Part shown: positions 1 through 9,800 of the stretch, one piece after another | How positions within the stretch are numbered: position 1 is the first letter of the stretch | Layout of the letters: every line of letters starts with the position of its first letter | Assembly: GCA_001949185.1 (NCBI GenBank) | Contig: BDGG01000008.1 | Coordinates: 989,648-1,053,647, forward strand | Direction: 5' to 3' | DNA length: 64,000 nt | DNA from: Ramazzottius varieornatus | Taxonomy: Eukaryota > Tardigrada > Eutardigrada > Parachela > Ramazzottiidae | Made by a program: the position numbers and the translations under genes | The notes under the pieces: model-generated | Seen by the model: only the letters and a program-made list of their open reading frames with translations | The model's database searches: none | What the model was told of the DNA's origin: nothing

Positions 1-781
1 CGCAAGGACGTTCTGCGACGACGACTTTGCGTATTCCACCTCGACATCCCAGTACTTGTTCTCGTCGAAAAGGCCTAGGTAAAATAAAATCAATAACTGC
101 AACCCGGAAGTACGAACGACGTTGCGCGTATGTTCATAAGAGCATTGTAAAACAAACCTGCATCTTCTACTTCGTATTCCAGATCTCCTTTGCCTCGATT
201 TCGACCTTCCTCGTTGATTTTCGAGTACGGGTATTCTGCTTGTGGGTACTTATAGAGTCCCTTAGCGTAGGACATCGTCGGTGTGCAGTCCAGATGGTAA
301 TATAACTCTTTGACGTCTTCGCCATGATTACCCTGTCAAAAGTTAGTTCAGCTTCTGAAAACACCAAGCATTATGTACTTGCAGCATGCGTTCGTTGTAC
401 AGTACCTGTGAACCGGTCAAGCCATAAAGTCGTTCTTTCAAGATGGGATCTTTGCCGTTCCACAGAGCGACGGCGAAGCACAGACGACATTCGCGATCGG
501 TGACGCCCAGAATACCGTCTTCGCCCCAGCGATAAGCTCTTGATCGAGCCTGATCGTGAGTGAAGTAGTCCCAACTGCAAAAGTATCGGCAATTAGTACC
601 TACGATGTTGTGTTTCAGAGGTGGCTTACCAAGTTCCGTCAGGACTGTAGTCTTCTCGAACAGTGCCCCATTGCCGGTCAGACAGATATGGTCCCCATCG
701 CTTCCAGTTATCTTTGCGCACCTTGTCCTGTTGCAAGCGATCCCCTTCCGCGCTACCCTGCATCTGTGCTTTGTCAGCCAT
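1..781 (-). CDS. GH63/MGH1-type glycosidase, 5' part (runs off left edge)
   Basis: Predicted exons on the minus strand are 630-781, 406-574, 158-332 and 1-74. They are joined by GT-AG introns of 55, 73 and 83 bp with consistent phase. The ATG at 781-779 opens MADKAQ. The product carries motifs I recognise from the large bacterial/fungal glucosidase family related to glycoside hydrolase 63, which includes yeast YMR196[17 protein letters not shown] near residues 30-45, then [20 protein letters not shown], then [18 protein letters not shown], then [11 protein letters not shown]. Only about the first 190 residues of a family normally near 900-1100 aa are present, so the catalytic acids lie outside the window. 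The clean splicing shows the gene is resident in the animal genome. The exact substrate is unknown. The family assignment is by remembered motif similarity and the exact function is not claimed. Confidence 0.75.
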
Positions 782-1500
782 GCTACTGTCAAAAACGAAG
801 CAAAAGCTAACGAGACGAGAGATACGTTTCTTTCTTAACTTACACGACGAGGAAGTCAACTTACTTGTTCTGCCGAGGTGTCCCACACACTTGCAAACAC
901 TGCTTGAAGCGTTGTTCACATGCACTCATACAAAAGAACTCCTTCGCTACACAAGACTGCCGTAGGGGGTATTCCGATTGCTCCCGAACAGTTACAGGTT
1001 TAGGAAACTCGATGCACGGAGATCAGCGATATCGATAAAGAATGAAAACCGGTTCAGGGCCTTTCGGGGTGTTTCATCCAAATGATTTCACGTTAGCTTA
1101 CTGCTTAGGAGGCGTAGTACGTCATGACAGCAACTCGGCTGCTGCTTGACGAGAAGAACATACGGTTTGTGAAAGCTGTACGTCATACGTTACTTCCAGT
1201 TGGTCGAAAGACGTAAACAAATGATGTCACGAAGGTTTTTACCAGTCTGGCTGACCTCAGTATGACGTTATGTCGTCATAACGAGATGGGCGCTACAAAC
1301 TCCTCCTCTGGTACACTGACGCAATTTTATGCAGTTTTAGTTCTTGTTCATAATTTCCAGTTTGCCCGCTTCCAAGCTCAAACGCTTGTGTATTGTTTGT
1401 TTCTGGTTCTTCCATACCGTGGAAATCGGTACTACAGTCGGGAAAGGAGCCGCATGAATGGAGCGCGGACAGAACTGTCGCAACAACTTCTTTGAATGCC
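782..1500. other. Upstream region between divergent genes
   Basis: This stretch lies between the glycosidase start (minus strand) and the first clear exon of the Pro/Ser/Thr-rich gene (plus strand). An ATG at 1124 opens about 18 codons, but the splice sites that would link it to the exon at 1620 give introns of only 11-22 bases, so I do not accept that model. The 5' exons of the plus-strand gene and a shared promoter probably lie here. Confidence 0.35.
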
Positions 1501-1588
1501 CCTTCTGGTGGCGCACGTTCCATGATATTAGCTGGAGCCGTGCGCCGCTTGGGAAAACGATCTGCACGGGTTTGTTTGCCGAGCTCCC
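1501..1588. repeat. GGCGCAC-palindrome MITE copy 1
   Basis: Arms with TGGCGCACG and CGTGCGCCGCTTGGGAAAACGATC flank a short loop, and the right terminus ends in a TTTGTTTGCCG-like end. It lies just upstream of the acceptor at 1618-1619, so probably in an intron of the plus-strand gene. The left outer arm is diverged. Confidence 0.7.
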
Positions 1589-1619
1589 AAATGTGGCTCT
1601 CTATCTCAGTGTTTTACAG

Positions 1620-4003
1620 GTTACAACGAAGATTGTTTTCGTCATCATGACTTGCACGACGTTCCCTCGCTCTATTTTCCTCCTGGGGTTACTGTTCCTC
1701 CGTACATGGTATCCATATCCAAACCAACCGCACAGCTGCCATCGAAGACGGTGGAGCCTGCTAGCGAGAAACTGCCGGTCTCCGATTCGGACGTTTCGGA
1801 GGAAAGATCGGTAATATTCCCTTTTCACGCGGAACCTGCAACACCACAAGACGCGTCCATCTCGGAGTACGGACCAGGTTCCCCCGAGATCTTGCCACCA
1901 CCACCAAAGCGTTTGCGGACCTCCACTCCAGTCACCACTGCCGATAAAGCGAGATCGGTTTCTCCAGAAATTCCCTTGCCAGCACCACGTCCACCGAAGA
2001 AGCCTGTCGACAACGCGCTAGTTGCTCACCCAACATTGAAACGATTCAAAATTCCTCAGCCCATGTTGAAAAATCTTTTTCCGGAATCCGGTGCCTTTGG
2101 TCGGTCGGTTCCTCTCAACGCTTCAGACTTGGACCCGGTAAGGGTTGAACAAAATTCGCTCCAGCAAAAAGTGTCGCAGCCAGCAAGAAGTCCAGCTTCG
2201 CAAACTTCGCAGGCTAGTCCAGTCGCTTCTCCGAACCGGGTGGTGCAAAATAGCACACTGGTGCGCTTTCCGCCTCGAATCGCTCACACACCAGTTGCAA
2301 CTACCGTCCAGAGTGTATCCGCCCCAAGTCCTACTTCAGTTCTTCCACCAGCTTCACACCTTCCTCCTTTAGATCCCAACACGCTTACGGCCTCTTATTC
2401 AGGTATTGCATATGCTGTCGATTAGAAGGTACAAATGGCGCACGCTTCCAGCCCATAATTGTAGTACAGTGCGCCACTTGAGAGAACGGCGCACGCTCTC
2501 CGCCAATAATAATGAAAACGTGCGCCGCTTAAAACAGCAATCTTGCATGTTTCGTTACGGAGCGCATACTGAATTGGTTGACGATTGTTTAGTTCACGGT
2601 CTAGTAGCTTGATGTTTCCGTGCAGCGTTCCTCAACGCCCTCAAACAAATTCCTATCGCACCACATCAGCTGGTCTTCAACCTTCCTCACCCCACAGACG
2701 CCAGCCGTACAGCGACGAAGCCCGTTTTGCCGGCTTCGTCGCTGTACCCAACGCCGTCCCCCATCTCGACTATACAGTGGCGTCCACCTAACCCACTTCA
2801 ACCAGCACCTTCACCGAGCGGTCCGAGCTTATCTACGGCACAGGGTACAGTCCGAACTTTACGGCGTCCTGTTGAGCTTCCCGTCGGTCCTCGTCAAGAT
2901 CTGCGTGAGCCCGTGCTGACATCCCTGCTGAAAGCACAGCAAGCCGTACGTGAATGTCCTATGATATAGCGCCGTTGAAGATCTTGCACGTTTCGTTTAC
3001 CGACCTCCCAGATTTTACATTGCCTAACTTTATTTTCTATCTTACAGACAGCGCCTAGCGAAGCACAGCAAAATACGCTCCTGCAGACTCCTCCAGTCCA
3101 ACAAGTGCGACTCCAATACCCGCACCTTCAGTTACGGCCCCTTCCTCCAAGTGTACAAGCTCAGCCGGTCCGGATCGTGCTGCCACCGCTGTATGGATCC
3201 ACAGGCGTGGTTTCGCCTCCACGTCTGATCGCACCCAACCTCACCAACCAACTAGGGTTTCATCCGTTGCAACATACTGTTCCTGGTCTTCCTTCCAACC
3301 TCAAAGTGGTAACACCTCCGCCATCAATGGTTAAACCCTCAGATGGAACAACACAGACTAGACCTCTAGCGCAGTCGGCACAGCAACGTTATTTATCACA
3401 AAGTCTTTCTGGACAGTCTTTCTTGTATAATCCAAGTCGTCAAACAATAACGCCGACGTCAAGAGTCGTTTCTAGCATTCCGCAAGCTCAACAGAATATA
3501 GTACGAGTACCAATAGCTTCTACTCCGCCTTCGTCAGGACAGGCGCCTCTAACGCTTCGCACTCTCGTCAACGCCCCTTCACCCCAGACCGGAAGCGCAG
3601 CCGTCAGAAAACACTGCTTAGGCAGAAAAACCATCACCCAACCCCCAGAAAGAACAAGAAGAAGACAACATTCGAAACGCCTTCCACCTCAGAGTCTGAG
3701 ATAGAAGAGGAGGTGGAGGTGGAGGCGGAGCAAGAGGGTCCTCGTAGAGTTCTGAGGTCAGTGTACAGGTCGAAGGAAAGAACAGCCATTGTCGATGGGC
3801 AGACAGAGTCGGCTACGGGTGTGAGAAGAAGGAGGGACTCTGATCCAGAATGGGAACCTGACGATGACCAATTCGACACATCGTTGGAAGAAGACGTCTG
3901 CGAGCCGGAGCCTGACGTACGGTCCTCATTCGTCGAACAGGAGACGGATGAGACGGAGAATGATCCGAGTGAGTCCCCTCGATCTGCGGACGAAGGTCTT
4001 TAG
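1620..4003 (+). CDS. Pro/Ser/Thr-rich protein with basic and acidic C-terminal region, function unknown
   Basis: Supported exons are 1620-2402, 2626-2945, 3048-3424 and 3538 to about 4003. Phases agree across the introns of 223, 102 and 113 bp. No initiating ATG is resolved: the exon at 1620 follows a TTTTACAG acceptor and needs an upstream exon ending in phase 1. The product is low in complexity, with poly-proline runs, KRLR near the start, many S/T-P pairs, a strongly basic stretch (RKRSRQK, then KNKKK) and a glutamate run (EIEEEVEVEAEQE). That composition suggests a nuclear, probably transcription- or chromatin-related protein, which is inference only. The join 3424/3538 uses a GTATAA donor; without it the frame closes at 3704 and the acidic tail is in another frame. 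The 3' end is unresolved: a possible further exon lies at 4081-4121, ending at GTAAGT, and the rest may lie in or beyond the N gap. I do not recognise a family. Confidence 0.55.
2434..2560. repeat. GGCGCAC-palindrome MITE copies 2 and 3 (tandem, truncated)
   Basis: Two hairpin cores sit head to tail (2434-2479 and 2487-2530). Each has a GGCGCACGC left arm and a GTGCGCC right arm around a CCAATAAT-like loop. Only the second keeps an outer right arm (CTTGCATGTTTCGTTACGG). Both lie in the 223-bp intron 2403-2625. Confidence 0.75.
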
Positions 4004-4265
4004 GTATTTCGTATGGTCAACGATAGCCTGAATGTGGTGTTTCCTGGAGGAATGGAAGAACGAGTGGAAGCTAAATTAGAACTGGTGGATCTATCGTGAA
4101 GACTCGGGCATGCAGCAAACAGGTAAGTAAGTAACCAGACAAAATTCAAGTCTGCCCCAGGAAACTTTCCGCTCTAGCAAACTGTACACCAATTTCCGCG
4201 TTTTATAGGTTGGATTCGGGGAAGAAAAGCGATTGGGTGTTATTGGTTTTCTTTTGTTTCGTTGG

Positions 4266-4542
4266 ATTCGTTGGATTTGTTGCTTGCGATCAAGAAAGCA
4301 TGTTCACTTACGTCAACATTCTGATTCATACGGGCTGCCGGGCGGCCAGGACGGAAGAAGCGGAATTAGCAAAATTCAATTATCAAAAACTGACTGATGC
4401 GGCACGACGTNNNNNNNNNNNNNNNNNNNNNNNNNNNNNNNNNNNNNNNNNNNNNNNNNNGGCCGCCCGGCAGCCCGTATGAATCAGAATGTTGACGTAA
4501 GTGAACATGCTTTCTTGATCGCAAGCAACAAATCCAACGAAT
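4266..4542. repeat. Perfect 82-bp inverted repeat flanking an N gap
   Basis: Bases 4266-4347 are the exact reverse complement of 4461-4542. Between them are 63 bp of unique sequence and the 50-base N run at 4411-4460. The exactness over 82 bp contrasts with all other inverted repeats in the window, which are diverged. It is either a very young fold-back or an assembly artefact at a scaffold join. Confidence 0.9.
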
Positions 4543-4698
4543 AGAAGCCTTGATCGTGCCCAGGAGGTCGACTGACTCGTGAAAGGTATTCGACTTTTCT
4601 GCAGAGTAATTGAGTTTAGTATGGGATTACAGACAAAACTCGATCAATTAGCGCTCGACGGTGAAGAGCTTCTACTGCTCAGGAGTGTCAGCTCTGGC

Positions 4699-6048
4699 CT
4701 AATCATTAACAGATCGATTGTTGTCCAATCCCAGTGCCGCCTGGTGCTTCTTGGCTTTGAGGCGTAGATCGACGATGCTCGAGCTCTTGGATACCATTTG
4801 AGTCGCCGAGAAGTGATTGAGCATGAAAGGTATCTGGAAAGGGTTGCTACCATTCAGCGGTGAGAAAAATGGAGGAAGAAATGAAGGCGGAGGTGGAAGC
4901 ACTGGGAATGCAGGACGCGGAAACTGCTGGAACAGATGTTGCAGAGAAGGGGTCGTGTGAGATGATCGGAAGGGAACGGGCGGTCCACTTGTTACTGTTG
5001 GCAGCTGCATGAAGCTTCGGTGGATGCTTGACTCCTGCTTTCTCGATTTCGCTCTTCGATTTTGGAACCACACCTATGTGAAGATGCACATATATTCGAA
5101 CATTTCTGAAACGAGTTCGTCCAGGGCCGTACGGCGTACGCGTATCCCTCGGGCCTTCTGAAGCTTTATTGGACAACAAACAATAGATTCAAGCATTAAA
5201 ATTCGGTAGCTTATGCCTGCGACCATACCACGTAGAATGCTCCCGATCCCGTTCGATCTCGGAAGATAAGCTACGTCGGGCCCGGTTAGTACTTAGATGG
5301 GTGACCGCTTGGGAACACCGGGTGTTGCAGGCTTCTTTTTAGTTTTTACATTCTCTCGCGCTCGTTTACCCATGCATCACGCAGTACGAGTATACCGCTG
5401 TGCATGACGTGATACATTTTCGCAGTTACAATTTGTTCCAAACTTTCGGAAGAAACGTAATTAGGTAAGTTATCATTCTTTATCTGACCAGATTAGATCA
5501 ATGTTTTGCTACAAAGTTTTATATTTACAAAATAATCTGAAATGAGGAATCAAGAACCGTACACACGCCTGACCTAACTGTTGACATGGACTTAACTGTT
5601 GGCAGCGGAGCGAAAGCGGCATTGCTTCGAATGATTAATTGATGGGTCAACTTTGGCTAGCCCGTAACGCCTTCGCTCCGCTGCCAACAGTTTGTTCCAT
5701 GCCAACAGTGAGGCCAGGCGCGTGTAAGAACTTTCGTATTACCTGTACGCGAGCTTCACTAAGTCCCAGCTTTTGACTAATATTCTCCCGCATGAAAGCA
5801 TCAGGATAATGGGTCTCATCGAACAGTCTCTCCAGCGCTTGGAGTTGCTCCAGCGTGAAGTTGGTCCGGGTCCTCCGTTGCTTCAAGCGCAAAGGCTCAG
5901 AATCAAACGAGCCTTCCTTTTCCATCGAAGGTTCCCGAGAGACCGACCTTCTGAAATCCAGCGGTTCTGCCGGGTCCTTGGGCGTCGCCCTGCCGGGTTC
6001 ATCACATAAGGCGACCTTCCCACAAACTTCCATGTCGACCTCAGACAT
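4699..6048 (-). CDS. shox: Shox-type paired-class homeodomain transcription factor
   Basis: Exons 5743-6048 and 4699-5073 (minus strand) join in phase 0 and give 226 aa from the ATG at 6048. A nearby second ATG lies at 6033. The homeodomain starts [19 protein letters not shown] and contains [20 protein letters not shown], then [13 protein letters not shown]. The intron falls between homeodomain residues 46 and 47, the usual place in paired-class genes. Residue 50 is glutamine. The C terminus carries an OAR motif ([19 protein letters not shown]). The [13 protein letters not shown] signature and this OAR sequence are characteristic of SHOX/SHOX2. The open frame continues upstream to a stop near 6154, with a possible acceptor at 6117, so a further 5' coding exon is possible. 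The expected role is a sequence-specific nuclear regulator of development. Confidence 0.9.
5215..5333 (+). rRNA. 5S ribosomal RNA gene
   Basis: This 119-bp stretch begins GCCTGCGACCATACCACG and ends GGGTGTTGCAGGCT, the paired 5' and 3' ends of metazoan 5S rRNA. The internal promoter C box (GATGGGTGACCGC) and the AGTACTTAGATGGG region are present. A few positions, such as GCTCCCG and AAGATAAG, look different from the usual animal consensus, so it could be a variant or a pseudogene. It lies inside the Shox intron, on the opposite strand to Shox, as a single copy. Confidence 0.88.
5334..5349 (+). terminator. RNA polymerase III T-run terminator of the 5S gene
   Basis: CTTCTTTTTAGTTTTT directly follows the 5S 3' end. 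Two runs of five T on the non-template strand are enough for pol III termination, which supports a transcribable gene. Confidence 0.7.
5558..5726. repeat. Fold-back element with ~55-bp inverted arms
   Basis: The left arm (about 5558-5615) and right arm (about 5668-5726) are imperfect reverse complements. Both contain AACTGTTGGCAGCGGAGCGAA (or its complement), an outer CACTGTTGGCATGG-like block and a TACACACGCC end. It lies in the Shox intron just downstream of the homeodomain donor site. No open frame is present, so this is a MITE-like or fold-back element. It is distinct from the GGCGCAC family. Confidence 0.7.
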
Positions 6049-6154
6049 TAGAACTAAACTTTCAGAAATCGCAAACTGAAACGAGGAAGATGATTCCGGC
6101 AAGGGACAGAATGAACTAAAGAGCTTTATTGAGTCACATATACGTCCGATAGTT

Positions 6155-6895
6155 CAGGACGTATCGACTATACTACGAGGCAAGTGTATTGAAGGGGAAA
6201 AGCGAGCAAAGTACAATAATCCATTTTATGGAAGGCAGATTAAACAATAAACGTCCTGAATGCGCCTCCATTTTTGGGGAATTAAAATTAGACAAATAGC
6301 CTAATTGAATTAGTGGAGCCTGGCCTTCATCAGTTTATCCTCTTGGTACAAGTAAACTTTTCAATTTGCGGGATTGCTGGCCAATTGATGGAGAGTCGTT
6401 CCTTTAAGGGAACGCGGGATGAAAATCATGAAATGCGAATTAACATCAGTTTGGCGCTAAGTAATTTTATTAAATCACATCCTGTCATTCTGTCAAGTCG
6501 ATTAGCCATTTAGCCTTTAGGCACAACGTTAATAAACATTCAATCATCCCTCTGTTCCCCCACTTCCTCCCACAAAGCAACTTCCCCCATCAACCCTAAT
6601 ATGACTAAACAATTACCCAACCACGCTTGAACCACCGCGTCAATTTATCGGCAAACACACAAATTTATCAAATACATACCCCACCATGTTCCCATTTACT
6701 CCACTCTTCCCTACGGCAATATTAAAAAATCATTTTCGATTTTACACTTTTCGGTACCCTCCATTTCAGCTCCTCAAAGTCATCACAATCTTTCGGTAAA
6801 AAAAACCGCACTGTTCAGTAAGACAGGAGAAACTATCCTTTGAACTCCCTTTTAGTTCCCGAAGTACAAATGGGTGATGAACAAATAATTATTTA
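6155..6895. other. Shox upstream region and Nup188 3' flank
   Basis: No coding region is recognised. The sequence is AT-rich, with AATAAA-type stretches on both strands. It should contain the Shox 5' flank and the Nup188 polyadenylation site. Confidence 0.35.
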
Positions 6896-9800
6896 TTACA
6901 GAGCGAAAGTTACTCGTTTCCGATCACTTCTCGGAGTAGCAAACAGGCTGTACGAATGACCTTCGTCGTCGTCAGTTCGAAGGTCTTCGTAGAAAGACCG
7001 ATAGCTGAACATATCGTCCACTAGAAGGGACAGCAGGGGCTTCGGTCTGCCCGCTGTTGGTCCAGGCGCCTCTGACCCCCCATTCTCCTCTAGGTTGGAC
7101 AAGAAGTTGTGCAGAACGTGTCGAAGGTCCTCCTATAAACCAACGAAATATCCATTACATAAGATGAAACCAAAATCAGTGAGGCTTGACGTACAATCTC
7201 ATTGCTGATTTCCCGTAGAGTTTCGTGCCATCGATCTCCGTACAGATCGGTCAGTTCCAACGCGAAGGCCACGGCTTGGTACATCAAGAAAACGCAGCCG
7301 CGTTCTAGGATGTCCAGAAGTTTTCCGGACGTGGTTAGCCGCTTTTGCTTCTGTGCCTCACCGTATACTTCCGTATACAACGACATCGCATCCACCTGAA
7401 AACACAAAAATAACGTAGAGATGTGGGACGGGTTATCCGCTGGTACACACGAAGGTTTGTAAGGTCTAATGTTACGGTGGTTTCAGTAAATCTGTTCTCT
7501 TCGTGGCTAAAACCCAATTTTTGTGAAATGTGGAACCTTTATTTCCGCTGATCAATCAAGATCCCGATGAATTCTCTCATCTTGTTGCTCATCTGTGACG
7601 TCACCGCAGCGGGCGAAAGGACTGCATAGGACTGATCGCTTCCACTTGCAAAAGCTGTTAGTACTGTATTTTTATGTTTCGTTATCCTCTGACGATCGAG
7701 GAAGCCGTCGACTAGATTGTCGAGGCTCAATAAATCTATCTATGTTGTACACCGGGAGTTCGAATTTCTCAACGGCTTGAATCAAAGTGAGAAAGTACAG
7801 CTCGCAAGCGTTTCCTCACGTTTATTTCGAACCTAATCCGGCTTTCTTAGGTTTACCCAGGTTTCGATTATCACCCAGCCATTGGAAGGAAGGGTGAAAG
7901 ATGGCTCGCCAGCCCGAAAGCGAGGACGTGCGGACGAAGACGACCATGTCCCATCCAAACGCAAGGGAACCGCATACAAGCTTGACCGAGCCAGGATTTT
8001 GTGGAACTATCTGCCCTATGGAGTTCAGGTCGAATGTTTCCAAAACCTCGAAGCCCGAAACTGCCGACGATTGACCAGGTATAAAGGTACTTCCCTATTA
8101 TACTTTATGCCGTATGTTGATCTCATTTTTTTCTCACTGTTCTCCATCAGATGGCCTCGATTGTTTGGCTTCGCCAAGATGTAATGGCTTACTGGACTAA
8201 ATTGTCTGTCCTTTCCAGAGTTTCAAAGGACTGGCAGAAGTCAATGCAAGTCGTACCACGGGATAACCATGGCGTAATTTTCTTCAGCTGGTACGACCAG
8301 CTTCAAATCAAGCTAAACTCAGAAGAATGGCATGAGGGTTTACGCGAATTATTAGTATCCGGAGACGGAGAAGAAAGAAGCCAAAACTTGGAAAGCTTGT
8401 CATGGGCCAACATCTTCGGAACCCAACTGGAGAACGTCAAGCACATCATTTTCGACGGTCGCGCAGTGAGTGACGACCACACGAATCCTTTTCTGCGCTG
8501 GTCTGACCATCGAATGGGGTTCCTCAAAAAAGGTCCGCATTACGTTCCTCGTTTCACCTTGCATCGGCACAGAGTAAACGAAGCATATTACGAACCTGAA
8601 TACGGTTCGGTCAGAGCAGTTTGGGCTCGTCCGATACTCACTTTGGGAAAAGGCAAAGCCAAAGTGCAGTTCGTCAACAGTACATTCCAGTTCGCGGTTG
8701 GTCTGAATGGTATTTGGAACGCACAATGGATGCCAGCTTTTGCCGCGAACCACTTACTGACACGTATCGAAGTGAAAGGCTCGAAATTTTGGGCTGGCAT
8801 GCAAGGAGGTCTTCCAGACTGGTACGAGGCCTGGTTTTGTCGTTGGATCTACGAATCGATTCGAGACAACGACCACTTGTGGCCATACCCGCCCGAACAG
8901 CTTAATTGGTTGCGTCAGTGTTTGAACATGGTTCCTGTCTGTGACGACCCGTTCGTCGTCGGTGGTCGACGAAATTTGGAAGAAGAATTAAAGAAAGGAC
9001 AAAACTGGTAAGTTAACTCCTAATTTACATTACTTAAGAAGCCAATTCCAAAAAATAAGTTTTGATTTTGTTCTCGGGGTTTCCATATACAGGAAGCCGA
9101 CAAACGAAACGTACAAGATCGTTACCGGAAGTGGCGCACGCTTCCAGGTAACAACTTCGACACTTGGGAAAACAAATGAATTCGAGCACATCGTTTTCCC
9201 AAGTGGCGCACGCTCTCAGCCTATAACAACAAAAACGTTCGCCACACGAGATAGCAGGTCTTTACGTTCCGTTTGGCGGCCTCCCATTCGTTACCCGGCG
9301 CTTCGTAGGAGACAGAAGCACAAACTTCACAATATCATCCCCAGAATGAACGTAATGTTGGGTAAGCACCAGCTCGACAAGATAGAGTGCGAGATGGTGG
9401 CGCGATGGATCGTCATCACGAAAAAGCGGAGTTTCCGCCTACAAATCAAGAAAGCAGCGGTTGCCGGTTACCGCTTCTACACACCTTGTCCGGACTATCC
9501 AGACCCGCCCCATCCGCTGGTCGGAATTGAACCCCTCGTTCCTCGCACTCCGGACCCTTTGCGAGACACGTACTGTAAGACTTCATCGCATGCTTCCTGC
9601 AGCCTTGTACACGATTTCACATCTCACTACTCACTCTGCTTCGTTACAGGAACAGCGCGTCTGGCAAATATTCTGGTAAACCTATTGATAGCTTGACGAA
9701 CACTGCCACCAGAGGGAAGTTATCCTCATATGGCCATACGGTTGACACTTACCTTTGATAGAGCTTCGATGATGGTTTTTGAGACGTAGAAGAGAGTTCC

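Noticed and set aside
27-305. Plus-strand frames over the first 1 kb
   Set aside because: They are antisense to clear glycosidase exons.
1124-1177. ATG-led exon candidates at 1124, 1200 and 1246 that join in phase to the exon at 1620
   Set aside because: The joins need introns of 22 and 11 bases, which is not credible.
3105-3704. Reading the frame straight to the stop at 3704 as the end of the P/S/T-rich protein
   Set aside because: A GTATAA donor at 3425 and a CAG acceptor at 3537 give a phase-correct join into the basic and acidic tail, which looks like genuine coding sequence. The straight reading remains possible as an isoform.
9129-9260. Palindromic GGCGCAC repeats as a CRISPR array or bacterial attachment site
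   Set aside because: The repeats are dispersed, variable, hairpin-shaped and eukaryotic-intron associated. There are no regular spacers or cas genes.
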